Source of the DNA: an uncultured Clostridium sp. | Lineage (GTDB): Bacteria; Bacillota; Clostridia; TANB77; CAG-508 | Assembly: GCA_946497585.1 (NCBI GenBank) | Contig: CAMMLF010000003.1 | Span: forward strand, 1-32,900 | Direction: 5' to 3' | DNA length: 32,900 bases | Part shown: in pieces, positions 1 to 9,675 of the stretch | Numbering within the stretch: the first letter of the stretch is position 1 | Layout of the letters: each line of letters opens with the position of its first letter | Position numbers and translations under genes: made by a program | The notes under the pieces: model-generated | Database searches by the model: none | Seen by the model: only the letters and a program-made list of their open reading frames with translations | What the model was told of the DNA's origin: nothing

Positions 1-942
1 ACCTCACTTTCTTCTGTAGTATCAGTAGTACCAGATGTGCTTTGTTCTACTCCTCGTACTATTGCTGTTAATGTTACATCTTCATCAAGTGTCCAACTTC
101 CGTCTGCTTCTGTTCTATAGAATTGTATTTTGTTACTTAGTGTTCCTGCAGTTCCGTACCTCTTTGTAGTGTCCATCCGTTGTGTCTGTTGCTAGCTTCA
201 ATACCTCGCTGTTGAGTCGAAGTTCAAGCGAATTGTTTCCTACTTGATACTGTATCGGCAATGTTATCTCATACCCATTTGTTATAGTTGTATTTGCTGG
301 TATTGTTACAGTACTCACATCGACTCTTTTGAGCAAGTAGTCGTTCATTTGACTGTCTACTATTGTTCCTACACTATCAGTTATTTCTTCTACATATTCT
401 ACAAGCTCTTGATAATTTGCTACTAGCGTATTTATCGTATTTGTTAGTGTTGTATATCGTGTTTCTATGTCTTCTATTTTTTCATCTGCTTCATTTTCTA
501 TATCTGTGAGTAGTTGTTCTGCTTCCGTTTCTAATTCAGAAATTATGTTTTCGAGTCTTTCTATATACGTTTGAGCATTTTCTGCTGTTACATCTTCTTT
601 TGATGTTCTTTCTATGAAAACATTGATATAGAAAGTAGATACAACTTCCGTATTTTCTTTTAGTTCCACTTCAATTTTTGCTTTTCCATACACTCTCAAA
701 CAATTTTCAAGCAAAACAACTTTGATTGTATTATTTTCGCTATCAATTGTACATTCTTGAATTACTATTGTTTTGTCTGGTCTAGAAAATACTATATCAG
801 CTGATGTGATACTGCTTAAATCAACATCTATACTATTGTCAAGTATTTTGAATTCTAGTTCCGTTGTATCAAGCTGTTTTAGTCTTATTTCATCATAGTT
901 TTTTGTTTTCAAGTCTACTATTATTTTTTCACTTCTTTTCAC
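1..942 (-). CDS. BppU-like baseplate upper protein, partial at window start; requires +1 shift at CGG (154-156)
   Basis: N-terminal BppU-type beta domain plus coiled coil (ORF 133..942). Skipping C156 continues open to base 1 as ...GHYKEV-GTAGTLSNKIQFYRTEADGSWTLDEDVTLTAIVRGVEQSTSG... Confidence 0.8.
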
Positions 943-1153
943 TAGACTTATCCTCCTTGCTTTTTTCTTTTTCTATCTTGTTTTTCATTGCTTGTTCATA
1001 CTGTTGCTGTTCTACTACAAGAGTAGCTTCGAGAAATTCTTTTAAAATTGATTTAAGCGTTAGTGCTGGTAGTCCTGAAGCATTTATTACATCGGCAATT
1101 TTGTCTTTTGTTTCTCGTTCTCTTAAAATGAAATCTTCCATATTTTTACTCAC
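929..1153 (-). CDS. small phage protein, 74 aa
   Basis: ORF between tail spike and BppU-like gene, overlapping both in the usual phage manner. Confidence 0.6.
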   Translation of the reverse strand: MSKNMEDFILRERETKDKIADVINASGLPALTLKSILKEFLEATLVVEQQQYEQAMKNKIEKEKSKEDKSSEKK

Positions 1154-3608
1154 TTCCTTCCAGAATTTTTATTTTTTGTTCAATTATTTGTAATTTTTCT
1201 AATATTTCTTGTATTCCTCGCCATGCAATTGCAGCGATATTATCTATATTTATTGCTTTTTTATCTTTTGATAGTACTTCGTCTGGTGTTTTATATCCTT
1301 CACCAATTACAAAGCCATAGTGCTTTTTATCTCCATTTTTTTCTGTTTTATAATTGTACTCATATATATCACTGTTTTGAATTAGTTCTAATGCATCTTT
1401 TTGAATTCTAACTATATTTTTCTTTAATTCTGCTAACGAAGGCTTTCCAAAATTTGCGGAATTCACAGCTGTGCTTGTTATTGATGTTCCTATATTATTT
1501 CCTTCCATAAATGATATTTGAGGTGTACGTCCATTTATTGCAACGCCTTTAAAGGAGCTAGTACTTGAGGCTGTTACATATCCACAAACAAAATTCTCAG
1601 TAGTTACCATTTTTGACTGTACCCCACCTATTCCTAATGCTATTACCTCTTCATTTCCTTTCTTTATTACCAAGCAGCTTCGAGGATTCTTAGAATTTAT
1701 TTGAAATGTTCCTGAAAAATTTGTAGTGTTTTCCAAGTCTCCTTCTACAATACTTTTTATTCTAGCATAATCCGTAGCTCTTACTTCTCCATTATTATCT
1801 ATATCCAAAATATCAACTAATGATGAACTTGTATATAATGCTTCCATTATCATGCTTGCGGCAATATTTGCATCAAAATATGTATAGTCATATTTGCCAC
1901 TGAGTGTTCCTGTAAAAGCTGTACTTCCTAATGAAAACCCTCCTATTGTTCCAGAACTAGCTGTTATTGCTCCCGCATTAGTTACCTTAAACGCTGTACC
2001 ACATGAGATACCATTTTTTCCAACATAAACGCTAGAGCTTGCCCCTCCAAGTGATGTTGTTCCATTTGCTAGATACGTTGAGCCAATTGTGAATCCTCCT
2101 ATTGTTCCTCCTGTTGCTGTTATTGTTCCATTTGCACTCACTTTGAATTTTGCTGTATCTATCACACCATTTTCAAGATTTATGCTCATTCCTGTACTAC
2201 CTGACTTGTAGTTTGCAGATTGAAGCACTCCTGTTTTTATTAAGCTTGCATTTAGTTGACCGGTGGTTATATAATCTGCTACAATTTGTCCATCTTGAGT
2301 TATTGCTATTCCATATGGTCCATTTATTCCACTTTTAGAATATCCTAAGCCATTAAGATTCCATCTCCAAACCTTTGTAGTTGTATTTATATTATCTGTA
2401 TCCATAATAAATAATTCATTTTGAGTTTTATAAACATATCCTCCCAAAGCACTTGTTAATTGTTTTGTAGCTTCATTTTTTGCTTTTTCCAATATGTCTG
2501 TTTGCATATTTTCAGTTTCTTTTTTTATGGTATTAGATATGTTTTTATCAGTGTCAGTTATATAGTTTGATTTAAATTCTCCTAGTTCTAATTTCGTAAA
2601 TCTATGTAATAAACTATCATATATAGTTCTTATTACTCTTAATTTTAATTGTATTTTGTCTATTTCTATTGTTACAGTATCTCCTAACTTAACTTGTGTT
2701 AAGAAATCATATTTTTTATATGCAGTTGTCTTTGATAAATCAATGAAGTCTACTTTAACATTCACTTTTGGTTTATCTATATTATTTTCCGAAAATTCTA
2801 GTCTAGCTCTTCTCCTTAGCTCTGCATAGCATTCGTCTAAAGTATTATATCCTTCGCTATCCTCATTTTCTTTGAGTTTTATGTCAGAATATTCTATCCT
2901 TCCAATCTTAGGGTGGGAATATTGATTAATTAAAGGGCTATCTATATATTTTTCTGGTAACATTATTCCATTGTAGCCCATTGGTCGAAGTCTAGTAATT
3001 ATTTCAGTATCATCTCTTGTAAATTCAAGCCCAGTAAGATTTTTTCTATATTTTATTTTGTATCCACTATCTTTACCTCTTCTAGTAAGCATTTGTATAT
3101 TATAATTATCTCTTAAAATTTCTCCTCCCCAAATATTTACAAAGCTATTATCTATATCTCCTATTATTGCTTCCATAATATTTTTTCTTACATATCTTGC
3201 ACTATTTGGAGATGCTATATTAGAACTACCTTTAAAATTGTGTTGATATTGTGCATGAGATAAGATCCATTTTATTGCAGCATCTCCTTCTAAATTTTGA
3301 GGGAATACATCTTCTAGTTCGTTATCTATTAAATCATAAGTGATATGTTGCAAAGTTGCCGTTATTGTTGATAGGTTTTCTGTACATTTTTTTATTCTAA
3401 AAAGTTGCATAGTATTTTCACCAGCATCTAATTTTATGATTTTATTATTTTCTATTTCTTCAGAATATTTGCAGCCTTTAGGATATTCAAAGTCCACAAC
3501 GTATTCTCCGTTTAGTTCTTCAGTAACTTCACTTTTAATAGTATCTCTTAAGCTTCCTATTCCATTATTGTTAAAATTAGTTTCTTTTGCATCATATATA
3601 TTTATCAT
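1146..3608 (-). CDS. phage tail spike / tail endopeptidase-like protein with dockerin-like segment and S74-like C-terminal chaperone region
   Basis: Prophage-tail N-terminus, glycine-rich repeats, DIDNNGEVRATDYARIKSIV segment, C-terminal LAELKKNI...YGFVIGEGY like intramolecular chaperone. Confidence 0.8.
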   Translation of the reverse strand: MINIYDAKETNFNNNGIGSLRDTIKSEVTEELNGEYVVDFEYPKGCKYSEEIENNKIIKLDAGENTMQLFRIKKCTENLSTITATLQHITYDLIDNELEDVFPQNLEGDAAIKWILSHAQYQHNFKGSSNIASPNSARYVRKNIMEAIIGDIDNSFVNIWGGEILRDNYNIQMLTRRGKDSGYKIKYRKNLTGLEFTRDDTEIITRLRPMGYNGIMLPEKYIDSPLINQYSHPKIGRIEYSDIKLKENEDSEGYNTLDECYAELRRRARLEFSENNIDKPKVNVKVDFIDLSKTTAYKKYDFLTQVKLGDTVTIEIDKIQLKLRVIRTIYDSLLHRFTKLELGEFKSNYITDTDKNISNTIKKETENMQTDILEKAKNEATKQLTSALGGYVYKTQNELFIMDTDNINTTTKVWRWNLNGLGYSKSGINGPYGIAITQDGQIVADYITTGQLNASLIKTGVLQSANYKSGSTGMSINLENGVIDTAKFKVSANGTITATGGTIGGFTIGSTYLANGTTSLGGASSSVYVGKNGISCGTAFKVTNAGAITASSGTIGGFSLGSTAFTGTLSGKYDYTYFDANIAASMIMEALYTSSSLVDILDIDNNGEVRATDYARIKSIVEGDLENTTNFSGTFQINSKNPRSCLVIKKGNEEVIALGIGGVQSKMVTTENFVCGYVTASSTSSFKGVAINGRTPQISFMEGNNIGTSITSTAVNSANFGKPSLAELKKNIVRIQKDALELIQNSDIYEYNYKTEKNGDKKHYGFVIGEGYKTPDEVLSKDKKAINIDNIAAIAWRGIQEILEKLQIIEQKIKILEGSE

Positions 3609-4303
3609 ATATATGCCTCCCTATATTTTATATATATATTCGTTATTTTTCCTAAAAAATCTATTACATTCTCTCCGGCTTGTAACTCAGGAAAATCTAA
3701 GCAATATATTTTGTTATTACAATTAATATTATCTTTAAAAGCTTCCTCTAATTCGCAATCAATCTCAATATATTCCTGTATGTCTTTTAAAATTAACGAT
3801 TTATTATTTATTGTCAATGTTATATCTCCGCTTCCTTCTATTTTGATATAAGGTCTTATTTTATATGTACTTTCAGTTATCGTTATTGTAGATGTCGTAT
3901 TTATATTAATTTCTTTTTCTATAGTTCCATATGAAATAGGATATACATCAAAAATTACTACAAATTCATTACAAACCTTATATATTTGTTCAAAATCTAT
4001 TTGATTTTTTACTATTACTTTATAATATTTATCTAATTCAGTAGATAAAATAAGTTTTCCTTCTCCATTTAGCCATTTAGATATACTTCTAATATTCGTT
4101 CCTGGCATTAATGTACAAGTTACTTCATATGTAAAATTATTAAAATTTTCGTTGTCTATATATAGCTTTCCATTTCTTCCTGGTATTTCAATTTCTTCGT
4201 AACTTTTTTCAGGTTTAGCAATAGGAGGAAGTCTGTTAACAAATATTCCCTTATCACTACTACTTATATTATTAAATATAAAAAATGGATACATATTAAG
4301 CAT
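3605..4303 (-). CDS. distal tail protein (Dit-like)
   Basis: Position between tape measure and tail spike; EIPGRNGKLYID motif typical of siphovirus Dit. Confidence 0.8.
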   Translation of the reverse strand: MLNMYPFFIFNNISSSDKGIFVNRLPPIAKPEKSYEEIEIPGRNGKLYIDNENFNNFTYEVTCTLMPGTNIRSISKWLNGEGKLILSTELDKYYKVIVKNQIDFEQIYKVCNEFVVIFDVYPISYGTIEKEININTTSTITITESTYKIRPYIKIEGSGDITLTINNKSLILKDIQEYIEIDCELEEAFKDNINCNNKIYCLDFPELQAGENVIDFLGKITNIYIKYREAYI

Positions 4304-6578
4304 TTCCTCCTTTTGCTAATTTTTTGCTTTTTAGTACGAATGCTATTTCTTCTCCTAATTCTTTTATGTCTTCTTTTGAATTATTAATGAAATTATCTAT
4401 CTTTATTACTAATTGAATTGTATTACTATCTGTGTTTTTATTCTTAACATTCTTTTCTTCTTTAGGTCTTCTTAAGATTTCACTATATTTTTCGTTTTCT
4501 TCTTTAGTTAGAACTCTTTCTCCTTTATGTAATAAAGCAGGATAGTCATCTTCTGGTACATAATCAATACCAACTTTTAATCTTGGTATTTCTCTAATAC
4601 TTATTCCTTTTCCGCCTATACCTGGTACCCAGTCTGGAACTTTAATTTTATTTAATCCTCTGATAAATACATTTATTCCATCTATAATCCAATTTATAGG
4701 TGCTTTAAATATATTTATAAGTCCATTAATAATATTTGAAAATATGTTTTTTACATTTTCCCAAGCTGCTCCCCAATTTCCCGCAAAAACATTTCTAATA
4801 AAATCAATAATATTTGAGAATATATTTCTTATATTATTAATTACATTTTCTATTGCTCCAAATACACTCGAAAATATATTTTGAACTTGGCTAAATGCTC
4901 CTTGCCACGTACCTATAAATATATTTTTTATAAAGTCTATTATCCCCCTAAAAGCATTTATAGTACCTTGTACTATATTTGAAATTAACTCAAATGCTCC
5001 TTTAAATACACCTGATATTACATTGGCAATTAGTTCTAAGCCTGCTTGTAAAGGTGGTAAGATAAATTGTATTATATTAGTAAATAACTGTATCAAAGGT
5101 GGTAATATTAAATTTATTAATGACATCAATGGTTCTAACAAAATCATAAACAAATTAATTATTGGTTGCAACAGATTTATTATTGGTTGAAGTAATGCAA
5201 GTATTGGTTGTATCAGTTGAAGTAAAAGAGGTAATATGGCTTGTGCTATTTGTGTAATTGGAGGTAGTATCATATTTATTAGTTGTAATAATACTGGTAA
5301 AATAGCTTGAATAATATTAGTAAAAATTGGCAATAGTTGCTGCATTATATTTGTAAAAATAGGCATTAAAGATTGTATTATATTGGTTAAAGGTGGTAGT
5401 AGTTGATTAAACATTTCTGATATAATAGGAGATACTTGCTCTATCATACTTTGAATTATTGGCATATTATCACTAATTATTTGAATTACCTGCTTTAAAA
5501 TTGGCATGAGAGCATTTCCAAGAGGTAGTAATAACATTTCTACATTTCTTTTCAATCCTTCAAACAAATCTGTTAAATTATCATACTTTACCTCTTTTAA
5601 CTGTCCCATTGTATCTATTGTTTCATCAAATTTTTCTCCATACTCTGTCATAGCAAATATTGCATCTTTGCCAAGGTCCTCCCACATAGTTCCAAAAATT
5701 GCCACGCCAGCCGTATTTTGTTCTACTGGGTCTTCAATATTTTTTAATCCTTCAATTACTTCTCCAAATGCCCATGAAGCTCTTTCTCCACCTTCTCCAA
5801 ATGCTTGTGTAATATCATCAGCATTTAGTTTCATTGCTTTTAGAGAATCTACTGCAGAGCCATCTTTCATTCTAATGCCCATTTCTTTTATAGCATCTCC
5901 TATTTTATCTATAGAAAAAGCTCCACTATCTGCTCCTTGTTTAAATGTATTAAACATATCTGTAGCATTTAACCCATTTTGCTTAAAATGTACTGAGTAT
6001 TCGTTTATTGAGTCTAGTAAGTCTCCGTTTTTATCTAGTCCTTCTTGTGCTCCTTGTGCTATCAAATTGTATGCTTGTTTTGATGTTAACCCAAATTGAT
6101 CCATAAGCATTTTTGCAGCTCTTACGCTCTCATTTACTTCAAATCCAAATGTATCTCTTAATGCCAACGCATCTTCTGTTACACTTTGGAGTTCTGTATC
6201 TTCAATTTCTCCTAGCTGTGTTTTTACTTGTGCCATACTATCTGCGATGTCTTGAAAATCCTCTCCATAATTATTTTTATAGATATTTTTCAAAACTTCT
6301 TCATATTGTCCTGTTGCTTCTGTTGCTGTTCCTGTTGCTGCTATATAGCTATCCATAGCAGCATCTACATCTTTTGCTGTATTGATTGCCATTCCTCCAA
6401 TAGCAGTTGCTGCAGTAACTGCTGCAACTCCTAATCCCAAAGCCCATTTTCCTGCAGTTTTTGCAACATTTCCTAGTTTTGTTCCTAGTCCTTCACTTTT
6501 TTTGCCTGTTTGTTCAATCTTCTCATCTGCTTCGGTAGTGTCTACAAAGATACTTCCAAATAGCTTAAATATTTCCAT
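4296..6578 (-). CDS. tail tape measure protein
   Basis: 760 aa, TMP N-terminus, hydrophobic LLPxxTNIIQ-like repeats. Confidence 0.92.
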   Translation of the reverse strand: MEIFKLFGSIFVDTTEADEKIEQTGKKSEGLGTKLGNVAKTAGKWALGLGVAAVTAATAIGGMAINTAKDVDAAMDSYIAATGTATEATGQYEEVLKNIYKNNYGEDFQDIADSMAQVKTQLGEIEDTELQSVTEDALALRDTFGFEVNESVRAAKMLMDQFGLTSKQAYNLIAQGAQEGLDKNGDLLDSINEYSVHFKQNGLNATDMFNTFKQGADSGAFSIDKIGDAIKEMGIRMKDGSAVDSLKAMKLNADDITQAFGEGGERASWAFGEVIEGLKNIEDPVEQNTAGVAIFGTMWEDLGKDAIFAMTEYGEKFDETIDTMGQLKEVKYDNLTDLFEGLKRNVEMLLLPLGNALMPILKQVIQIISDNMPIIQSMIEQVSPIISEMFNQLLPPLTNIIQSLMPIFTNIMQQLLPIFTNIIQAILPVLLQLINMILPPITQIAQAILPLLLQLIQPILALLQPIINLLQPIINLFMILLEPLMSLINLILPPLIQLFTNIIQFILPPLQAGLELIANVISGVFKGAFELISNIVQGTINAFRGIIDFIKNIFIGTWQGAFSQVQNIFSSVFGAIENVINNIRNIFSNIIDFIRNVFAGNWGAAWENVKNIFSNIINGLINIFKAPINWIIDGINVFIRGLNKIKVPDWVPGIGGKGISIREIPRLKVGIDYVPEDDYPALLHKGERVLTKEENEKYSEILRRPKEEKNVKNKNTDSNTIQLVIKIDNFINNSKEDIKELGEEIAFVLKSKKLAKGGNA

Positions 6579-7267
6579 TTATTTTTTTCCACCTACCTTC
6601 TGCTTCTGTTCATAATACCTTACTACTCCCATCATTTCTTTTTCTATTTCATCATTAGACATTTGCTTTGTTTTTGATGAATTATTATGAGAATTCCCAA
6701 AAGCCTTGTTTTTATATTCTTCAAATGAAACAAACTCAACATGACCCATTTCCATATATGGATATATTGTCATCCATCTTTCATATAGTTCCCTTTCATA
6801 GGCAGTTTTTAAAAGATTTTCTAATCGTTCTATAGGAAAGTTTTTAATATTAGATATGCCATAATATTTTTCAAGCAATATTATTTTTTCTTCTATTTTG
6901 GCATATCCTTTTGTTGTAAAAAACTTTTTAATCCCTTATCTTTTGCAATTTCTTTTAAAAATTCTATTACATCAACTTGTTTTGCTTCTTCCTCTGGTAT
7001 TTCTTTGTATAATGAAATAAATTTTATCAATTCATCTCTTACTAAATGCAATTTTTTACCTAATGTTAATAATAGCTGTGCTCCAATTTGTTTTTGTAGC
7101 CTTTCCACTTCATTTTTGCTCTTTCCCCTTGCATCATCACCCATTTTAAAGAACTTTTGCATTAGTTGTGAATCTATCTCCATTTTTTCCATTATTGCAC
7201 TTATAACGCACATCATATCAATGTTAATTTTCATGATAATTTCCTCCCAAATAAAAAAATAGAGCAA
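6579..7267 (-). CDS. tail assembly chaperones G and G-T (6893..7267 plus 6579..6878 via -1 frameshift)
   Basis: Two short ORFs between major tail protein and TMP; CCA AAA TAG at the end of G; the second ORF lacks ATG/RBS. Confidence 0.75.
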
Positions 7268-7282
7268 CTTTTATAGTTGCTC
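7262..7282 (-). terminator. hairpin plus T-tract after the major tail protein gene
   Basis: Minus strand GAGCAACT-ATAAA-AGTTGCTC followed by TATTTTTTTATT. Confidence 0.7.
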
Positions 7283-7287
7283 ATACA

Positions 7288-7869
7288 TTAAACTTCTGTT
7301 AGACTTTCTTCGTATGTAATACTTTGTATTCTTTCGATTGAATATATTTTCTTTGTTTCATCTTCATAAGAATGATGAGCAGCAAAATCTAATTGTATTT
7401 CTCCTTCTGCTTTTTGTACTGCAGCAAATTCTAGTCCATTGTCTGCCATAGCATCAAATATAGAAATTTTTAGATAATCTCCTTTTAATGTTTTACAAAA
7501 CATAGTTATATTATCATTATAATTTTCATCTGAAATTAAGCCTAACTCTGAACTTTCAATTTTAGTTATTTCGCCACTTTCATCTTTTGTTATTGATGCA
7601 CCTGGCAATGCCATTGATAATGAATCTAAACTTGCATTTAAAGTCTTTGCAGAAATTGTTGCATTTTCATCATCAATTACCTCTGTTCCCTTTGTTTTTC
7701 CACCTTGTCCATCAAATTCTATTTGTCTTATGGTTCTTTCTACTTTAAATGTAGAACCTCCACGAATTGGAGCTAATAATTTTTGTGTTTCCAATCCATA
7801 ATTTCTAAAAACAATTCCATGGTCTATTTGGATGTTTTCAACATCTACTTTTCTTTGTCTTGTTTTCAA
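7288..7869 (-). CDS. major tail protein
   Basis: Gene order and size; phi13-type major tail protein character. Confidence 0.75.
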   Translation of the reverse strand: MKTRQRKVDVENIQIDHGIVFRNYGLETQKLLAPIRGGSTFKVERTIRQIEFDGQGGKTKGTEVIDDENATISAKTLNASLDSLSMALPGASITKDESGEITKIESSELGLISDENYNDNITMFCKTLKGDYLKISIFDAMADNGLEFAAVQKAEGEIQLDFAAHHSYEDETKKIYSIERIQSITYEESLTEV

Positions 7870-7883
7870 TTTAATTTCCCTCC

Positions 7884-8282
7884 TTAATTTTGAAATTCAT
7901 ACATATGTATTTCAAAAGTTTGTATTCTTCTTTTTATAGTTTTATCTTCATCATAATTAGTGTTACATCCACTAAAATATATTTTTATAGCAAAACTATC
8001 TAAAAAAGCCTGGTATCCATCTATTTTTTCTTTTATAGCATCACAAATATTTTCTATTTGTGTTGTATCATCGCCAGAATCCCAAGTCTCTGCCTCTAAA
8101 TAAAATGGTATATATATCTCATCGTTGCTTTCTTTTATATCTAATACTGTATATGGAAAGTCCATAGTATCATCTGCAGTCATAAAACAATTTGGAACAA
8201 TCTTGTCTAAAAGTTGCTTAATTTGTTTTCTTAATTTTATTCTAGTTGTTTCTTTATCCACTTCCAATTTCCTCACTTTCAT
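7884..8282 (-). CDS. tail terminator / minor capsid-like protein
   Basis: Gene order; ATG at 8282 preferred over TTG at 8285. Confidence 0.6.
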   Translation of the reverse strand: MKVRKLEVDKETTRIKLRKQIKQLLDKIVPNCFMTADDTMDFPYTVLDIKESNDEIYIPFYLEAETWDSGDDTTQIENICDAIKEKIDGYQAFLDSFAIKIYFSGCNTNYDEDKTIKRRIQTFEIHMYEFQN

Positions 8283-8674
8283 CAATTATTCCTCTTGCTT
8301 TGTTTTCATCCTCTATACTTTTGATATAAGTACCTTGTATTTTTCTTATTTCATCTTTATTATTTAGTACAGCTCCTCTTAAATGTTCTTTTTTTACTTG
8401 CTTTGATGTTCCTGTTTCTTGAAAACCAATATAAAAGCCTCCTGGTTTATATCCAACCTGCAGACTTCCATCTTTTCTAGCCCAATATTGTGTGTTTTTT
8501 CTTCCTCTTCCTGTATTATTTTCAATGCTCTTTTTAGCTTCTCTTGTAACAAACTTTCCAACATCTTTATTGGCTGCATGTACTAATTCTTTTAATAGAT
8601 ACTTCGTTCTATCTACACTATTTATATATTGAACTCCGTTTTTTTGTTATCTTTACTGCACTAGGAATTGCCAT
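8254..8674 (-). CDS. HK97 gp10-like head-tail protein, read through +1 shift at CGG (8636-8638)
   Basis: ATG at 8674: MAIPSAVKITKK-(C)-GVQYINSVDRTKYLLKELVHAANKDVGKFVTREAKKSIENNTGRGRKNTQYWARKDGSLQVGYKPGGFYIGFQETGTSKQVKKEHLRGAVLNNKDEIRKIQGTYIKSIEDENKARGIIDESEEIGSG*. Confidence 0.85.
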
Positions 8675-8987
8675 AAGCATTTACCTCTTTCTTTTTTATA
8701 TCACTTGAACAAGTAAGCTCTAGTTTTTCATCATCTGTCTCATATGTTTTTAATATTTCATATTTGATTCCTTGGTATCTTAAATACTTTTCGTTTTCAT
8801 AATCAAATTTCCATATCACCAATATTTTCTCTGCCTTCATGCCTACTGCTGCAGCTTGAAAAAATGTGCTTGAATATACTTGCTTTTCTTCTCCAAAAAC
8901 ATCTCTTTCTCCTGGCTTTCTTATCATATCTCCTATAGCATTGCCTTCTACCTTATCTTTGCTTATCAATGTAATTATTTCATCCAT
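8661..8987 (-). CDS. head closure / head-tail adaptor protein
   Basis: Gene order and SPP1 gp16-like sequence character. Confidence 0.7.
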   Translation of the reverse strand: MDEIITLISKDKVEGNAIGDMIRKPGERDVFGEEKQVYSSTFFQAAAVGMKAEKILVIWKFDYENEKYLRYQGIKYEILKTYETDDEKLELTCSSDIKKKEVNAYGNS

Positions 8988-8989
8988 AT

Positions 8990-9277
8990 TTAAACCTCTT
9001 TCGGTGGATTTTTGTATTTAGATGATACACTCATCTTATATCTTAATCTTTCATATGATTTTTGATATTTATCACTTTGTTTATTATTTCTAAAATTAGC
9101 TCTTACATAAGCAGTTATAGCCTGGCAAACTACAGGATTGGAAGCTACTATATTACTTTCATGTATTCCAGACATTTTTAAATCTTCGATTGCAGCAAGT
9201 TCCACTTCTTTTAATTCTTCATCAAAATTGGTATTACTCAATCCAACTCTTTTTCTTAATTCTTCTACATTCATCAT
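8990..9277 (-). CDS. head-tail connector (gp6-like)
   Basis: VEELRKRVGLSNTNFDEEL..., phage connector family style. Confidence 0.75.
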   Translation of the reverse strand: MMNVEELRKRVGLSNTNFDEELKEVELAAIEDLKMSGIHESNIVASNPVVCQAITAYVRANFRNNKQSDKYQKSYERLRYKMSVSSKYKNPPKEV

Positions 9278-9297
9278 TTTAGTAGCTTCCTCCTTTT

Positions 9298-9624
9298 CTA
9301 TTCTTCTGTTTTATCTTCAGTTTCTTTTGCTGTTTCTTCTGTTTTGTCTACAGCTTCTTCTGTTTTATCTTCTACTCCTACTGCTATTCCTGTAGCTTCA
9401 TCTGTTTTTGCTTCTTCATTCTTTTTTTTTTTTGTTGCCTTTGTAGTTTTAGCATCTGCTTTTTCTTCTTCATATACTGCAGATATTACTCTTCCTACTT
9501 TCGCTTCATTTAATTCTTTTAGTCTTTCTTCTGTTACTACTAAAACTGCATCCTTTTTTACTTCTTTTTTATTATTAGTTTTATCTAAAAAAGGAACTTC
9601 TACTTTAAAATTATATTTAATCAT
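9298..9624 (-). CDS. hypothetical phage protein, acidic low-complexity C-terminus
   Basis: ORF in head operon; E/K/T-rich tail. Confidence 0.6.
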   Translation of the reverse strand: MIKYNFKVEVPFLDKTNNKKEVKKDAVLVVTEERLKELNEAKVGRVISAVYEEEKADAKTTKATKKKKNEEAKTDEATGIAVGVEDKTEEAVDKTEETAKETEDKTEE

Positions 9625-9654
9625 TATATTTGACCTCCATAAAAAAATTATTTA

Positions 9655-9670
9655 GCAGCCTTTCGGCTGC
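9655..9670 (-). terminator. hairpin GCAGCC-GAAA-GGCTGC after the capsid gene
   Basis: Perfect 6-bp stem with GNRA loop, followed on the minus strand by TAAATAATTTTTTT. Confidence 0.7.
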
Positions 9671-9675
9671 TTTTA

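Noticed and set aside
5506-6615. Plus-strand ORFs opposite the tape measure gene and many other antisense ORFs in the track
   Set aside because: Low-complexity Ser/Phe/Leu/Cys-rich translations, no RBS, opposite to strong phage genes; artefacts of AT-rich coding DNA.
8394-8579. ORF 8394..8579 as a gene
   Set aside because: It is an out-of-frame shadow of the gp10-like gene; the true frame is reached through the CGG +1 shift at 8636-8638.
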